DNA of 64,000 bases from Chondrus crispus (GCF_000350225.1 NW_005179179.1:280609-344608); one strand, 5' to 3'. Positions 53,854-64,000 are shown, counted from the first letter of the stretch. Numbers and translations: made by a program. The notes: generated by a model from the sequence alone, not told the origin.

Positions 53854-55438
53854 ATGAGAATATCTGAAACTGATGAAACCTCTGCAGTTTACGGATTTCT
53901 CTGGACTTTGTCGGTCAAGGATTTGAGGCCAGTTCTTAAACACTGGGGTTGTAAGCAAGGAAAAAATAAGCTCGCTTACATATCAAGGGCCTTCTTGTAT
54001 TTGAAGACGGCGTTCTTGTCTGGAAAAACGTTACAGGCAACTTTACACACACATCCACAAACGGCACGATTTTCTGCCTGGCTTCAAAGAAAGCTTGAAA
54101 GGGATGAGCTCTCCCCATGATGATCCGACAAGCGCCGCAGGAGGCAACTTTATTGCAAGAAGTCTCATTTGGAGAGGCAGCTGCGTATAAGCAACTTAAG
54201 CTGTCGCTGGAACGTGCGAGGTGTCGACGCAACTCAATTGAGAGGTCAGGGCGTACGCCGATAAATCAAGACTATCATCGACAACGTGCACAAAATACAG
54301 AATCAGCAACTTATCCCTCGTACAGTCCATCTTCTCAGCGAGAGCAAATTACCTATGAAATTCCCAGTGCAGGAGCCACCCCCCCGCGTTCAGCATTAGC
54401 GAGTTTGCGCGCCTCTGTGTCGTTATGAGAGATGATGAACTTGCAAAGGCCACACTAGCAGGTACAGGAAAAGAGCTCAGTAGAGCCCAGTTGGACACAG
54501 GTTTTACACGGGACTCATACTGGGGAATTATAGAGTCACGCTTTAACTCTCCAATAAGGTTGAGATCGGATTTGGTTGGCAAAGTTGACGACGCAGATTC
54601 AACCTTTTTGCCGCCCTGTCATTGCTGTGCATCGTTTTTAAAGGATAAGTTTATGGAAAGCAGGGCGCAATTCACAGAAATTCTGCAGAAATGGAGAGCG
54701 TCTGGACAGAACGATCCCGATAACTTCAGAAACTTTCTCACCTATGGTGCGAATGGTCAGTTCAATGCGATTGAAAAAAGGTTGATGGTACTGTTCACTT
54801 GTACAAGACAAGACACAGATCATGCCGAAGAGAACTTTACGAACATGTGCGCAAAGGTTATACCCCAGGGAGGGAGATATGAAGAAGGTGGCAGCGGCCA
54901 AGGGAATGGGGATGGATTCGCCAAAGGAAAGAAACGCAAACGCCGTGACACCGAGAGTGGGGAGTCTATGAAAACATCTTTCAAGCAGTTGGATAATGTT
55001 GTGACAGATTATCATCGAATGAGAGCGGAGTCACAGCGCATCATGGAAGAGAGAAGAGTTGAGAAGAGAGAGGAAGCTGGTTGGACCAAAGGGCTGCGAG
55101 ACTTAGGGGAGCAAGGAAAGCTCTTGCAGCTCTTTAGTTTCGCAAATGACACGTATGCTCATGCTGCGGGAGGTTTGGAAGATGGTTTCAGGGCTACTGG
55201 AAACGCGATGTTGAAGGACGCGACGAAGGAATTTATGAAATTGTTAAGTTCAACGCTGCAGTCCAGGTCTCAAAAGAAATTTCATAGCGGTGGAATAGAG
55301 GGGAGTGATGGAGTTGCAGCTTCTGTGGGACCTGCAAAAGAAAGCGATACGACTGGGTCTTTATCAATTGATGGTACTGTCTTAAGGAATGACGTGCCAA
55401 CGGTGCAAACGGATGCGGTTCTTTCTCATCGTGAGTAA
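53854..55438 (+). pseudogene. Harbinger accessory DNA-binding protein (SAP-like plus Myb/SANT-like)
   Basis: The coding sense runs through three frames. Residues from 53854 include a SAP-like helix pair (LSVKDLRPVLKHWGCKQGKN). From ~54117 another frame continues (EVSFGEAAAYKQLKLSLERA). At a C7 run (~54378) it shifts into the 54425 frame with ISEFARLCVVMRDDELAKAT, GFTRDSYWGIIESRFN, FLKDKFMESRAQFTEILQKW and SGQNDPDNFRNFL. A basic stretch (KGKKRKRRD) and a coiled coil follow (ESQRIMEERRVEKREEAGW). A DNA-binding helper next to the transposase is the norm in PIF/Harbinger. It may be a gene with introns, but one-base indels explain the breaks more simply. Confidence 0.7.
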
Positions 55439-55539
55439 AGAAATTGCGCCTCCGGCAACTAGTTGTGGCCTCGATTTTCTGTAACCCTTGCGTTGTATGT
55501 TAACAGAGATGGTAATATAATCCGACAGCCGCACGGCCC

Positions 55540-56300
55540 TGCCCTTGTGTGCGAAGACCACTGCCCCGATGGCGCCGTTCGCCACGTCCATGGTTGCCGA
55601 CGCGGCTCGCGCCTCCCGCACGCGCCGCCCGCCGACGTCCTACGCAGCCACGCGCCGGTACATGCCGCACGTCACCATCTCGTCGTGCAATCAGAGGCAG
55701 CGCGCGCACGACCCCACTGCGAGCGTGGACCTCTGCGATGGGCGCCCAGCGGCCCGTAGTCCGCGCACCGGAAGCGAACCAACGCAGGGTCCTTTCCATC
55801 CCATCAGCCTACACAGTCTGCGACTTGCCCCACGCCACGCTCAGTGCCGTCTCAGACGCGCGCCCGCCCTCCGAGAGCACGCACTCCGAAGCGCCGCTGC
55901 CCGCATAAATGCGCACCGTCTTGTCATCCCGGCCGGACGCCGCCCCCTCGCCGCTGCCAGTGGGCAGCTATCCCCGGACGCGTCCCGCGAAAGCGCAAGG
56001 GAAAAAATCCCACTCTCTTACGCGTTGCTCACGACCTGCCGCACGCCCCGCGGTACGAACTCCCGCCCTATGTGCACGCCCTCTCACCGCGCCACCGTCG
56101 CCACCTCCGGCGGGAGCGCACTCCAGCGGAGTGAGACAGATGCGGAGTTGGAATGGGGCAGGCTGCCCCATTCCAACTCCGCACACGCGCGGAACGCAGA
56201 CCGCAACACATTGGACGCCTGCCGACGCCCACGCCTCTGCGCCTCCCTCGTCGCCCCCTTCGTCCGTTCTGACTCCCCGGGGCGCGGGCGCCCCCTTCAG
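55540..56300. other. GC-rich insert between the two Harbinger genes, possibly captured host DNA
   Basis: Base composition jumps to well above that of both sides. Long ORFs open on both strands simply because stops are rare. The most protein-like reading is minus strand near 55540-55640 (REARAASATMDVANGAIGA), with stops upstream. A 43-bp palindrome lies at 56141-56183. A fragment of a host gene carried by the element is plausible but not shown. Confidence 0.4.
56141..56183. repeat. 43-bp palindrome, 21-nt arms
   Basis: TGCGGAGTTGGAATGGGGCA-G and its exact complement around a single G. Confidence 0.95.
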
Positions 56301-57626
56301 TCAGAGTTCCAATCAGTAGATTCTCCCGAACTACAATGCTGATCTACAGTATGCAACAAAGTGACCACCGGATATGGAAGTTCTTTCCCTTTCCCCTTGA
56401 CTACGGCCACAAGTTTATCCCGCTTGTTAGAGATAGAGTTGATGTTAAGCGGGAGTAGGATCCCCTCATGTGCTGGACGCTTGTCATCCTGCAGATTCTG
56501 GAATTCCCGGGCAACTCCCCTCGATATTTCGGACCACGTCCGCACATCACTTTCAAGCATTTCTCTTGCGGTGTTCGTTAGTTCATAAACAACCTGCGCG
56601 CTCTCGGTATCGCTTTCCAGGCAGTAATTGTGTAGTTTCATTAATAAACAGATAAGATTGGTACTCTTCTTAACTGAAAACTCCAATCCACCTCTCATAA
56701 TCCTCCATCGCGCGACGAGCATTCCAAAAGCCTGCTCAATGCGCATGCGTAACGAGGATTGATAAAAGTTCAAGTTGTCCTGGTCAAAGTCTGCTTCACT
56801 CTCAGGAAAGGGTGTGATCACCTGTTCCGTGCATTTGTAAGCCTCGTCTCCCACAATGTAGAAGATATCTCCTAACACACCTTTTTATATTTCCCTCTTG
56901 AGTCCAGACACAGAGTATGCCAGAGCATCATGCGTCGAGCTGGTGCACAGAGCGGAACAAAAGCGGAAAATATAGCTCGAATCGCATAGCGCTTGAACAG
57001 GAATTGCGTAAAAGCCCTTGAGGGAGTAAAACTGTGCAGGGTTCTCCTTTTTAGAAGGTTTCTTGACCTTGACGCATATCCAATCCAGAGCGCCAACGCA
57101 TCCAGACAAGGGGCTTATTGGATTTCGAGAGGTTTGGAATTTATTCGCAATCTCCTGCAGTTCAGCAGTGGCTTCAGGAAAACCTTTCAAACGCAGGCGC
57201 TCGTTAAGGGCTCTGCAAGTGCTGTTGACAATGCTGTAAATGGTAGACTTCTGGATCTGATACGCAAGCACTAGATCACAATAGCTCCCCTGCCAATAAC
57301 CTCAGTGTCACTGCGAGCCTTATGTCAGATGGAATAGTTCCCCTTCTGTACTCACTGGGGCCTTTGAAAGGCCTATCCAAAAGATCTCGCACCAGGCTCA
57401 GGAGCGCACTGAATGCCCGAAGCGACATCCGGGAAGCCTTGCGGAACGTTGGCGGGGAGAACCTCTTGACCACATCTTCGAAAGAAATCGTGTACATAAA
57501 TGGGAGCTCGGCTCGCGGGTAGCGGGCTCGACGATGCTTGACCCTCTTTTCTGTTGAGATAAAAAAGATTGCGGCCGCAATAGCTGAGTAGCCTTCCTCC
57601 TCGGACGAATACGAGCTCCTTGTCAA
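56297..57626 (-). pseudogene. PIF/Harbinger DDE transposase
   Basis: From the 5' side: 57626-57276 has an N-terminal helical region (SPPTFRKASRMSLRAFSALL). A frame change near 57283 joins GSYCDLVLAYQIQKSTIYSI. The catalytic core follows with GCVGALDWICVKVKKP and ENPAQFYSLKGFYAIPVQA (first Asp in ALDW), then STHDALAYSVSGLKREI. An in-frame TAA near 56887 precedes LGDIFYIVGDEAYKC (second Asp). Then come LNFYQSSLRMRIEQAFGMLV (catalytic Glu in RIEQAFG) and RWRIMRGGLEF. This is the DDE_Tnp_4/HARBI1 signature in full order. The stop and frameshift make the copy inactive as read. Confidence 0.9.
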
Positions 57627-57629
57627 TGC

Positions 57630-58984
57630 TTCGTCGCTACCAGGAGGACGAACTTTCAGCGTTTCGATAATTTCTCAGCCTGGCTGAGGACGTTTTCGGC
57701 AATCGGAGTTTCGGTAGGGAAGCCCGACCGTGCCATTAAACGACGATCGTAAAGGAGAGAACGAACGGGCTGCCCTATACGTTTGTCGTAGACGAATTGA
57801 AGTCCGTCCGGAGCCATATTCATCGCAAAAGATTAGAGAAAAGGTGTCTATTGTAAATGAAGGTGAGGAGATCTGCCGAGCTACACAGTGGCGCTGGAAT
57901 GGTGATGAATATGGTGCCGTCGCAAAAAAGAAGACCGTGGATTGAAGACATTTGGGAAACTGCATTTCTTCACCGGCCATGGGACGTAGAAATAGTTTGT
58001 ATGCTCGGCCTTGGAACAAATCCCAAAAACGGTTCTCTGTTTGCTCTCCTTACAGGTACCGGAGAAAATTTCTGGGTAGGTGGGACAACTCTCGTAAGGC
58101 CTGCATGGGGAACAGCAAGCATCCGCTGGGTGAGATGGAGAATGTCGGAAACGGCTGAGCTTCTCGCGGTCCATGTCTCGTTTGTCCCACAGCCTTTTTC
58201 ACGACGCCGCGATCTGCTTGTACTTGAAAAATGGACACGGCTCCTTGTCGTGGTGCGGGGGACGGATCTGCAGATAGCACTTGGGGCAAAGACGCCGTGG
58301 CAGCAAAGACCCTCGTTCAGGACGGGGTACAGAAGTATGCGGACAGGGCATTCTCCGCGCACCGATTTCGAATGCTCGTCGATACCGGGGTGACGAGACG
58401 CGAGCTCTCGGCAGAGAATGAGACGCCGCACCGTTTTCGTGGTGCCACTGACAAGTGGGGTACAAGCCATTCGGTTGGAGATATTGCATCTCTTAGGGAG
58501 GAGCAGTCCCGGAAATGCGGGGCGGAGAGGGCGAGGCAGTGGGGAAGGCGAGCACGCAGCGGCAGGGATGAAGAGTTGCCCATAATGAATTGGGGATGAA
58601 AGACGGGGGTGACAAGGAACGGAGTGGAGTTGAATGGGGATGGAGGGGGAAGGAATGTATACACGATCGAAGGATGAAGACATGGCGTATGTGCGAAGGC
58701 AAAGCGGGGGAGGGGGTGTGGGCGGGAGGGCGGAGCGAGGGCGGGGGCATGAGAGGGGTAAGAGTTGTAGATGTGCGTGTGTGGTGAAAAGGAGGCGCGG
58801 GGATGTGTGCGTGTATGTACGGTGATACATTGAAGGAGAACGTAACATGAAAGAGGGCACACGACTGAAATTTTGCTGTGTTGACCGTGTCGCGAAACAA
58901 GAGATCCTGATTTCCGCACACTTCATAATTACAGCTCGATTATTTTATGTACTTCAAAAAAAGTGTCCACGACCGCCCAAAACA
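57630..58984. other. 3' part of the Harbinger element with unassigned coding-like fragments
   Basis: Plus-strand frames give short protein-like pieces (ALYVCRRRIEVRPEPYS and EEICRATQWRWNGDEYGAV at 57770-57930; WGKDAVAAKTLVQDGVQKYA near 58285-58345). No complete ORF or domain emerges, which would fit a decayed captured gene. The long minus-strand ORF here (58926-57970) is Ser/Pro/His-rich and follows a purine-rich plus strand, so I do not call it. Confidence 0.35.
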
Positions 58985-59024
58985 AAGCTGTCCAAGGCCG
59001 TCCAAACTGTCTTAAGACAGAGCC
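58985..59024 (-). repeat. Right terminal inverted repeat of the Harbinger element
   Basis: Reverse complement of 52701-52740 with a few mismatches. Confidence 0.9.
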
Positions 59025-59802
59025 TTAGTAACCGTCGCTTCGTTAAACCAATACATTTGGTCAACGAAAACCACCACTTCAATTCGCCAACAATTTCACC
59101 AGTTGAGAGAGAGACCTGGTAATTTGGGAGCCAACGAATGCCGACATATGGAATACAATGTAGAGCTTTTTGGTATGCTCCAAGCAAGATCAATGTCTCT
59201 GCCACTTGATCACGTACAGTAATACAAAAGTAACGTCTTGTCAACTCTCTAGTACATATGCACAGTAAATTGCCGATTTAGGGAGATAGAATAATCGCAG
59301 ACCTTGCCACGTGAAAGTCTGTGATTGTTCTGGCAGAAATCTGACATTATTGTTGAAGCCTTTCCAGCCATGCACCTGTTTCAATTTAAAATGTGGTTTA
59401 ATTTGCCAGATGTTAACACATACTTCCACACCTCCCTAATTTTGACTCATCCCCAATTTTGACTCATTTCACTTCAAATGCATACTTTTCGGCTGTTTGT
59501 AATCACTACATGACACAGAATACACCCATATATAGCTAATGATCTGACGTTTCACTAAGATGCAACTATTGATGTATTCTGCGGCGAAAATGTGCAACAA
59601 AAGCAAACAGAGTGGCCGATTTTTGCAAAAATGAGCAAACTGATGGCATTAAATTCCCTAATCCCCATTGCAACAGTATAAATATAATATATAACATCCT
59701 AGTTGAAAATGCTGTGTTCACTCTACTGTACACGAACAAATACGGGGCGAAGGTTTCGATAGTTTGCGATGGGAGCCTCCGGAAATTATTTTTGAGAAGA
59801 TG
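59025..59802. other. Intergenic between Harbinger and MULE; no gene
   Basis: AT-rich. Contains a short direct repeat, CCCAATTTTGACTCAT (59437-59468 region, two copies in tandem, the first slightly altered). Confidence 0.5.
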
Positions 59803-60060
59803 TGTCATTAGGGGGGCGACAGCACGCAAATTTTCGTCATCAGAGGGGCGACGCCATTCTACACGACGACAATGTGAGGGCACCGCGTTATTTTTGATGG
59901 AATCAGGGGCGCTATGGTACTTGCTGCATTCCTGAGGGCGACAAATGGTGGACTTTTTTTGTCGCGCCCTTAAATGACCACATAATTCCCAAATCGCCCC
60001 CTCAAAAACTTCGTGTGCAAAGTCGCCCCAAAAGCACATAAAGTCGCCCTCCTATTTCCG
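59803..60060 (+). repeat. Left TIR and subterminal GGGCGAC-motif array of the MULE
   Basis: The TIR proper is 59803-59860. The array continues with GGGCGAC near 59937, TCGCCCC near 59993, and AAAGTCGCCC near 60023 and 60042. Confidence 0.8.
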
Positions 60061-60193
60061 GCGGCGCTTATCTCGGCACTGCAATTTGTTGAACTCGCCT
60101 CCCTTCGCCTCCCTTCGGCCCTTCTTTCTAGATACCATTTCGAGGCGAAACACTACCCGCCCTAACCAGTGGCATTTCTTGAACAACAGTGTC

Positions 60194-60820
60194 ATGGATC
60201 GCCGAAAGATGCCATCAAACACCCGTCAGGCCATTCGACACATCGGCACAGTTGGATTCGACGTGACCCCCATTCTTGACATATTCTGCATGCCGGACCG
60301 CGACCACACTTTTCGCTCCATACAGCGCAACTACCGATGCCTCGACCTACTTGTGCATCCCTACCGCGTCAGCCACACCGAGCAACGTTCGGGAGCGCGC
60401 TACATGCAGGTTGTTTCAAGGGCACTGGAGCAGGCTGAACATGCGGCTAGATATGCAACAATGATCGGCGTTCCGTCAGTGTTCCACGACGCATTAATAG
60501 CGTGGACAGCATGTTTCTCACGCAATCCTTCACCGCAGGAGGTATTAGTCAACAACGAAGATATGCAGGAGCGGGAAAGACATGAAGCGGCGGAAGCGAC
60601 CCGTCCCTCTTTCGCGGCTTCATACGATGCCGCAAAAGCTCGGAAGAAGGAGCGCCAGCGTCAAGAGCGCCAGGCCCAAAGGGAGCGCGAGGAAATGAGA
60701 AGATACCAGCAAAAAAGGCGGCAAGGGAAAAAAAGAAAACTGCTCCTCGAGGGAAACGCCACAAACGGATGGGACTCATGGAACAGACTCGCGGACTCAG
60801 AACACTTCAAAGTGTTCTGA
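60194..60820 (+). CDS. J-domain-like protein of the MULE, HPD replaced by HPY
   Basis: 208 residues from ATG 60194. Residues ~22-90 follow the DnaJ J-domain plan: a short helix I (VTPILDIFC), helix II (SIQRNYRCLDLLVHP) running into the loop, then helix III with ARYMQVVSRALEQAEHAAR. The invariant HPD tripeptide that J proteins use to stimulate Hsp70 is HPY (residues 55-57), so classical Hsp70 activation would be lost. The C-terminal half is a highly charged, probably coiled-coil stretch (KKERQRQERQAQREREEMRR) with a basic KRRQGKKRKL signal like a nuclear localisation sequence. It lies ~100 bp before the transposase on the same strand. A role as a DNA- or transposase-bound helper is inference. 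Confidence 0.65.
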   Translation: MDRRKMPSNTRQAIRHIGTVGFDVTPILDIFCMPDRDHTFRSIQRNYRCLDLLVHPYRVSHTEQRSGARYMQVVSRALEQAEHAARYATMIGVPSVFHDALIAWTACFSRNPSPQEVLVNNEDMQERERHEAAEATRPSFAASYDAAKARKKERQRQERQAQREREEMRRYQQKRRQGKKRKLLLEGNATNGWDSWNRLADSEHFKVF

Positions 60821-60917
60821 GTACTCTCGGCGATCGGCGTGTGCGAGTGCAGACGGAGCGAGGGGTCCCGGGTTGCGGCTTCGTGACAATAAGAGTGGCA
60901 ACTGTCAGCATGACGGG

Positions 60918-63270
60918 ATGGATGCGAATTCGAGCAGGGCAGGCCGTGCTGATGCGGGGCTTGATCTAGGCGGTGCACACAGGGGAGACGATGAGTTCGA
61001 CAAGGTGGGTGCTCAGTCAGACCGGTTGTCAAACAGTAGTTACGAATATGAGCTGCATGATCCCGACTTTATCATAGAAGACAAAGACCTGCAGGACGCT
61101 GACTTCAACATAGGCTCCTATATTCCCGATTTCGATTGCGGATCGGAGAGGGAGTTCGAAGATGAATTCAACGACCCCAGCCCCCCCTTAACCGCATACT
61201 CCACTGCCGAAACTACTACTACTGATGCCGCCTTGGCAAGACGACGGGAGCAACGCCGAAGATCTAAGCGCAAGGTAACGGATCGCGCCAAAGCAGCTTT
61301 GAAAATGGGAGCAGCTGCTGCGCAGAGTTGGAGACCTCGACGCTGTGTACCTCTGGATCCCGAACTTTACATGCAACTGAACACACGGTGGGGATATGAT
61401 CACTACATTCGAGCCGACACGGCGCACCATAGAACACAAAATGGCGTCAACTTTCAGCAGAATGTGAAACAGGTGGTGTCCAAGTGCCGAACTAAGGGAT
61501 GTGCCGCCACATTCGTCTTGGACAGGCAGCCGAAAACGGGCCTCTGGAAGCTCAACCGATTCTTGGAGCACCAGAATGAGAGCTCAGGGCAGGATACTGG
61601 CCTAAACGTACATACTAGAGCTCGTCAGTACTGGGCCCCAGCGTACACGGCACGCCAGGTGGCACGTGCAATCTTCGATGATGCTGACATCCAGCCCGGA
61701 GTTTCCTCGCGTGTTATTCAGGCTCTAGCCAAGGCGAAAAGCTTGTACTCCAGACAGCCGCCCCCTGTGCATTATCGAGTCGTTAGCTTGGAGCTACAAA
61801 AGATGATGGCTACATCTCGTGCTGTCGATATGGCGGTTCCCTAAGGTTATGCTGGCCTTCTACGAAGAGTCGGTCACGAGGTCAAAATTATCACCATGAA
61901 CAGAATGGAGATGAAGCGCACTTGAATCAAGGCCGCGAAGCATATCTTCGAGCAGTGCAAGAAGACGAAACCTTCCCGAAGGAGGCTCTATTCGATGAGG
62001 GTGTCGTGGAGCTTGATGATATCGACGATGGCGGAAACTACTACGCTGGTTTCATTTTCACGCCTTCAGTAGCAACGGATATGTGCGCCACCGCTTGCAT
62101 GACTTGTGCTGCCGACGCGGCGCACTGCGACGGGGTGGGACCGCAATCGTACGGGACTAAATTTGACGTAGTGGCGTATGATGCCAATAAGCAACTCACG
62201 CTGCTCGTATGTGCCCACTCTGTTGGACCGGAATGCTATGATTCCTGGAAGATGGTGTTCCAAGCGTGTGCAATGATTGATGGATTCGATGTGGAAACTC
62301 GCACCACAATCGTGGACCAGGAGAAGTCAATAGACAAGACGTACCGCGAGTGTTTCAAGAAGGCGAAATTCTTTCTTGACCCCTTGCATGTGAGAAAGAA
62401 CTTGGGACCCAAGCTTGGCGGTGCAAAGGCCATTGGACTGCGACTCTACGAACAAGCGGTGCCCTCTCCTACAGTGGAAGCTCTTGAGGATGTCATGCGC
62501 CGGTTCTCGCCAGAAATGAAGGCTTATCTCGGTCGTTTCGATGCCGCGAAACTGTGTCGAGCACCGAGCGGACTACAGGATTTGACGACAACCTCCCACG
62601 GAGCCGAAGCTCAGATGTCTGCGGGTTTGAGAAACTGTATACGCTCTTGCGAGCCCCAAATGATTCTTTCGCAAGTGCTACTCACGCAACGGACTGGATT
62701 CCTTAAACGCCAAGCCATGGCTCTTACATCGAAGGATCCAGTCCCGCCGTATGTGGAGAAGCACATTGCCTCGTTCATTACGAGAGCACGTGTTTACTAG
62801 CCAACTGTGCAATTTGTTGCCGGAACGAACCCAATGGAGGCTACCGTCAGAAGCTACACGAATAGGTCTTCGCAGCGGATGGTGTCCTTCGCGGAAAGCA
62901 GCCAGACTCCGCCTTTGTGCTGCGCATATTCACAGCAGGGTACCGGCTTCCCTTGTCTACACGGAGTGGCAGTTATTGCCGAGAAACACGGTTCTACCAA
63001 CGTGCACATGTTTATCGACAGACGTCATCTGACTTCTACTTGGAAGGGGCAGTACAAGGATGTGATATTTCCGTTGCCGGAGCAAGCTGCGATCGATCAG
63101 GTTTTTCTATCTGCCCGCGACGGCGACCTGTGAAGAATGCAGGAAAGATAAAGAAGGGATGGTTTGAACGTGGGCCCAGCACGAGAAAGAAATGAAGCTA
63201 TTCGTGTAGATTGTGCCATTGTGAGGGCCATGTAAGGGCGTATTGCAAGCTGAAGCAGCTTTTTGAGTAG
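60918..63270 (+). pseudogene. MULE transposase (zinc-finger, DDE core, SWIM finger, zinc knuckle)
   Basis: From ATG 60918 an acidic N-terminus leads to a WRKY-GCM/FLYWCH-like DNA-binding region (KCRTKGCAATFVLDRQ, then FLEHQNE). After a stop at 61842-61844 the coding sense continues (LLRRVGHEVKIITMN), then shifts frame near 61960. The MULE core has AHCDGVGPQSYGTKFDVVAY, LVCAHSVGPECYDSWKMVFQ, TIVDQEKSID and FFLDPLHVRKNL. An in-frame TAG (62798-62800) precedes QFVAGTNPMEATVRSY and the SWIM-type finger (CCAYSQQGTGFPCLHGVAV). Another frame change near 63125 and a TGA at 63193-63195 precede a CCHC knuckle (CRLCHCEGHVRAYC, C-x2-C-x4-H-x4-C), stop at 63270. The domain order is canonical, but the copy is dead as read. 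Confidence 0.88.
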
Positions 63271-63309
63271 GTCGTTGTCGTTTATGTGTCGATGTATGTG
63301 TTCGTGGCG

Positions 63310-63648
63310 TGGGTAAAGTCGCCCATCTAATTTGTACTCGGTTTAGTTGTCGCCCCCCCCTCTTGTGTATTACGCCAGGCGTCGCCCTAAAGTGCGCAAT
63401 TGTAGCCCCTATCGTTGTCGTTGTCGCCCCCTATTTCCGTCATGTGCCATGTGGTCCACCATTTCCTGGGTATAACCGGAATTGTCGCCCCTTGTCTTGT
63501 CTTGACGCCCTCCTGATAACGCTTTTTGGGAGGCTGTGGCCATCTCAATATGTACCATTTTGGTAGTGTCGCCCATGTGATCGTTGGAATAGAATGGCGT
63601 CGCCCCTCTGATGACGAAAATTTGCGCGCTGTTGCCTCCCTAATGGCA
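63310..63648 (-). repeat. Right TIR and subterminal GTCGCCC array of the MULE
   Basis: GTCGCCC motifs recur at ~63316, 63350, 63381, 63425, 63484, 63568 and 63599, with the TIR at 63591-63648. Confidence 0.8.
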
Positions 63649-64000
63649 GCTTCAAGCCATTTTTTGTGTCAGAGTCATATTTTTCTTTTTTGTACACAAA
63701 AAATAAGTTTTGTCTCGGAAAGGCTTGGGCACACAACGTGCGTTCCAATACTATACGCACGATTTGTATTCACTGAAGGCTAACGATGACGCCTTCAGAG
63801 CTCTAACTAAAAAGGGACCCTAAGTCGTGAATAGTTCCGAACCCGGTGAACGGCAAAATTTCATTGTTGGACCGGGCCAGCCATCCACCGACAGCTCGTC
63901 GTTTTGATAAAACGTTTTGTACCGCTCAAGCCTGACTTTAGAAACTAACAAAAATCCAACCAATGCCAAGACCATGCCATGGTGAGACTATGCACAAAGT
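63649..64000. other. Right flank; nothing seen
   Basis: No ORF, repeat or motif that I can support. Confidence 0.5.

Larger units (their letters stand above)
52701..59024. mobile_element. PIF/Harbinger transposon, 6.3 kb
   Basis: Terminal inverted repeats GGCTCTGTCTTAAGACAGTT, then TGGACGG.CTTGGAC, occur at 52701-52740 and inverted at 58985-59024, with similarity fading further in. The flanking trinucleotides are TCA on the left and TTA on the right, one mismatch from the TTA/TWA duplication of this superfamily. The interior has the two-gene layout of PIF/Harbinger: a DNA-binding accessory ORF (plus strand) and a DDE transposase (minus strand), here convergent. A GC-rich segment lies between them. 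Confidence 0.88.
59803..63648 (+). mobile_element. Mutator-like element (MULE) with J-domain-like companion ORF
   Basis: 58-bp terminal inverted repeats (59803-59860 and 63591-63648, four mismatches) start TGTCATTAGGG/TGCCATTAGGG and contain CAAATTTTCGTCATCAGAGG. Inside both ends lie arrays of GTCGCCC/GGGCGAC motifs extending ~250-330 bp, with TTGTCGCCCCCTATTTCCG-like blocks on both sides. Two plus-strand genes follow: a small J-domain-like ORF and a MULE transposase. I could not see a clear 8-10-bp target duplication, so the exact ends may lie a few bases further out. Confidence 0.85.

Noticed and set aside
55545-56342. 265-aa plus-strand ORF in the GC-rich segment
   Set aside because: Several frames on both strands are open at once because stops are rare at high GC; no domain in this one.
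57970-58926. 318-aa minus-strand ORF
   Set aside because: Ser/Pro/His-rich translation opposite a purine-rich strand, with overlapping long ORFs in two other frames. It looks like a composition artefact.
1-64000. tRNA, rRNA or CRISPR features
   Set aside because: No T-arm plus acceptor pairing, no conserved rRNA core and no regularly spaced repeats were seen. The tRNA-like CCA end at 17305 is a primer-binding site.

Overview
The window reads as a gene-poor, transposon-rich stretch of a eukaryotic nuclear genome. It holds LTR retrotransposons nested in one another, cut-and-paste transposons with TA or 3-bp target duplications, and short intron-less candidate host genes with TATA boxes. I see no rRNA, tRNA, CRISPR array or bacterial operon structure. 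The mix (copia lineages with half-tRNA primer sites, a chromodomain Ty3/gypsy element, PIF/Harbinger, MULE and pogo/Tigger-like elements, small secreted Cys-rich proteins, compact genes) would fit a red alga such as Chondrus, but this taxonomic guess is inference only and an oomycete is not excluded.

Layout. 1-441: truncated LTR in minus orientation. 1700-3275 and 18351-19616: two halves of a decayed Ty1/copia element, separated by a 15-kb Ty3/gypsy element (3276-18345, minus strand). The gypsy element has ~1036-bp LTRs, a 5-bp target duplication (GATGT), two gag-like ORFs, a PR-RT-RH-INT-chromodomain pol and an unusual 6-kb 3' region. That region carries a long ORF antisense to pol (4436-6387). 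19931-22629: a TA-flanked DDE transposon relic. 22655-28048: a second copia element (minus strand), broken in gag by a 632-bp solo LTR (26407-27038) of the same family as 1-441.

28054-45598 is the least TE-dense part. It holds two well-supported secreted-protein genes (31718-32494 plus; 42702-43529 minus), a probable 71-aa secreted peptide gene (33223-33438 minus), two doubtful ORFs, a 322-bp Tigger-type MITE, a diverged direct repeat and several hairpins. 45599-52529: a Tigger/pogo-like element interrupted by a third copia element (47362-52392, minus). 52701-59024: a PIF/Harbinger element with a plus-strand DNA-binding accessory ORF, a convergent minus-strand transposase and a GC-rich insert between them. 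59803-63648: a MULE whose transposase is preceded by a small J-domain-like ORF.

Every transposon has at least one stop, frameshift, deletion or nested insertion in a coding region, so none looks autonomous as read. The items most worth following are the antisense ORF in the gypsy element, the J-domain-like ORF paired with the MULE transposase, the shared initiator-Met half-tRNA primer sites in two different copia lineages, and a set of perfect or near-perfect palindromes. One palindrome lies inside a transposase reading frame and looks like a fold-back template-switch event. Coordinates and identities were derived by eye.
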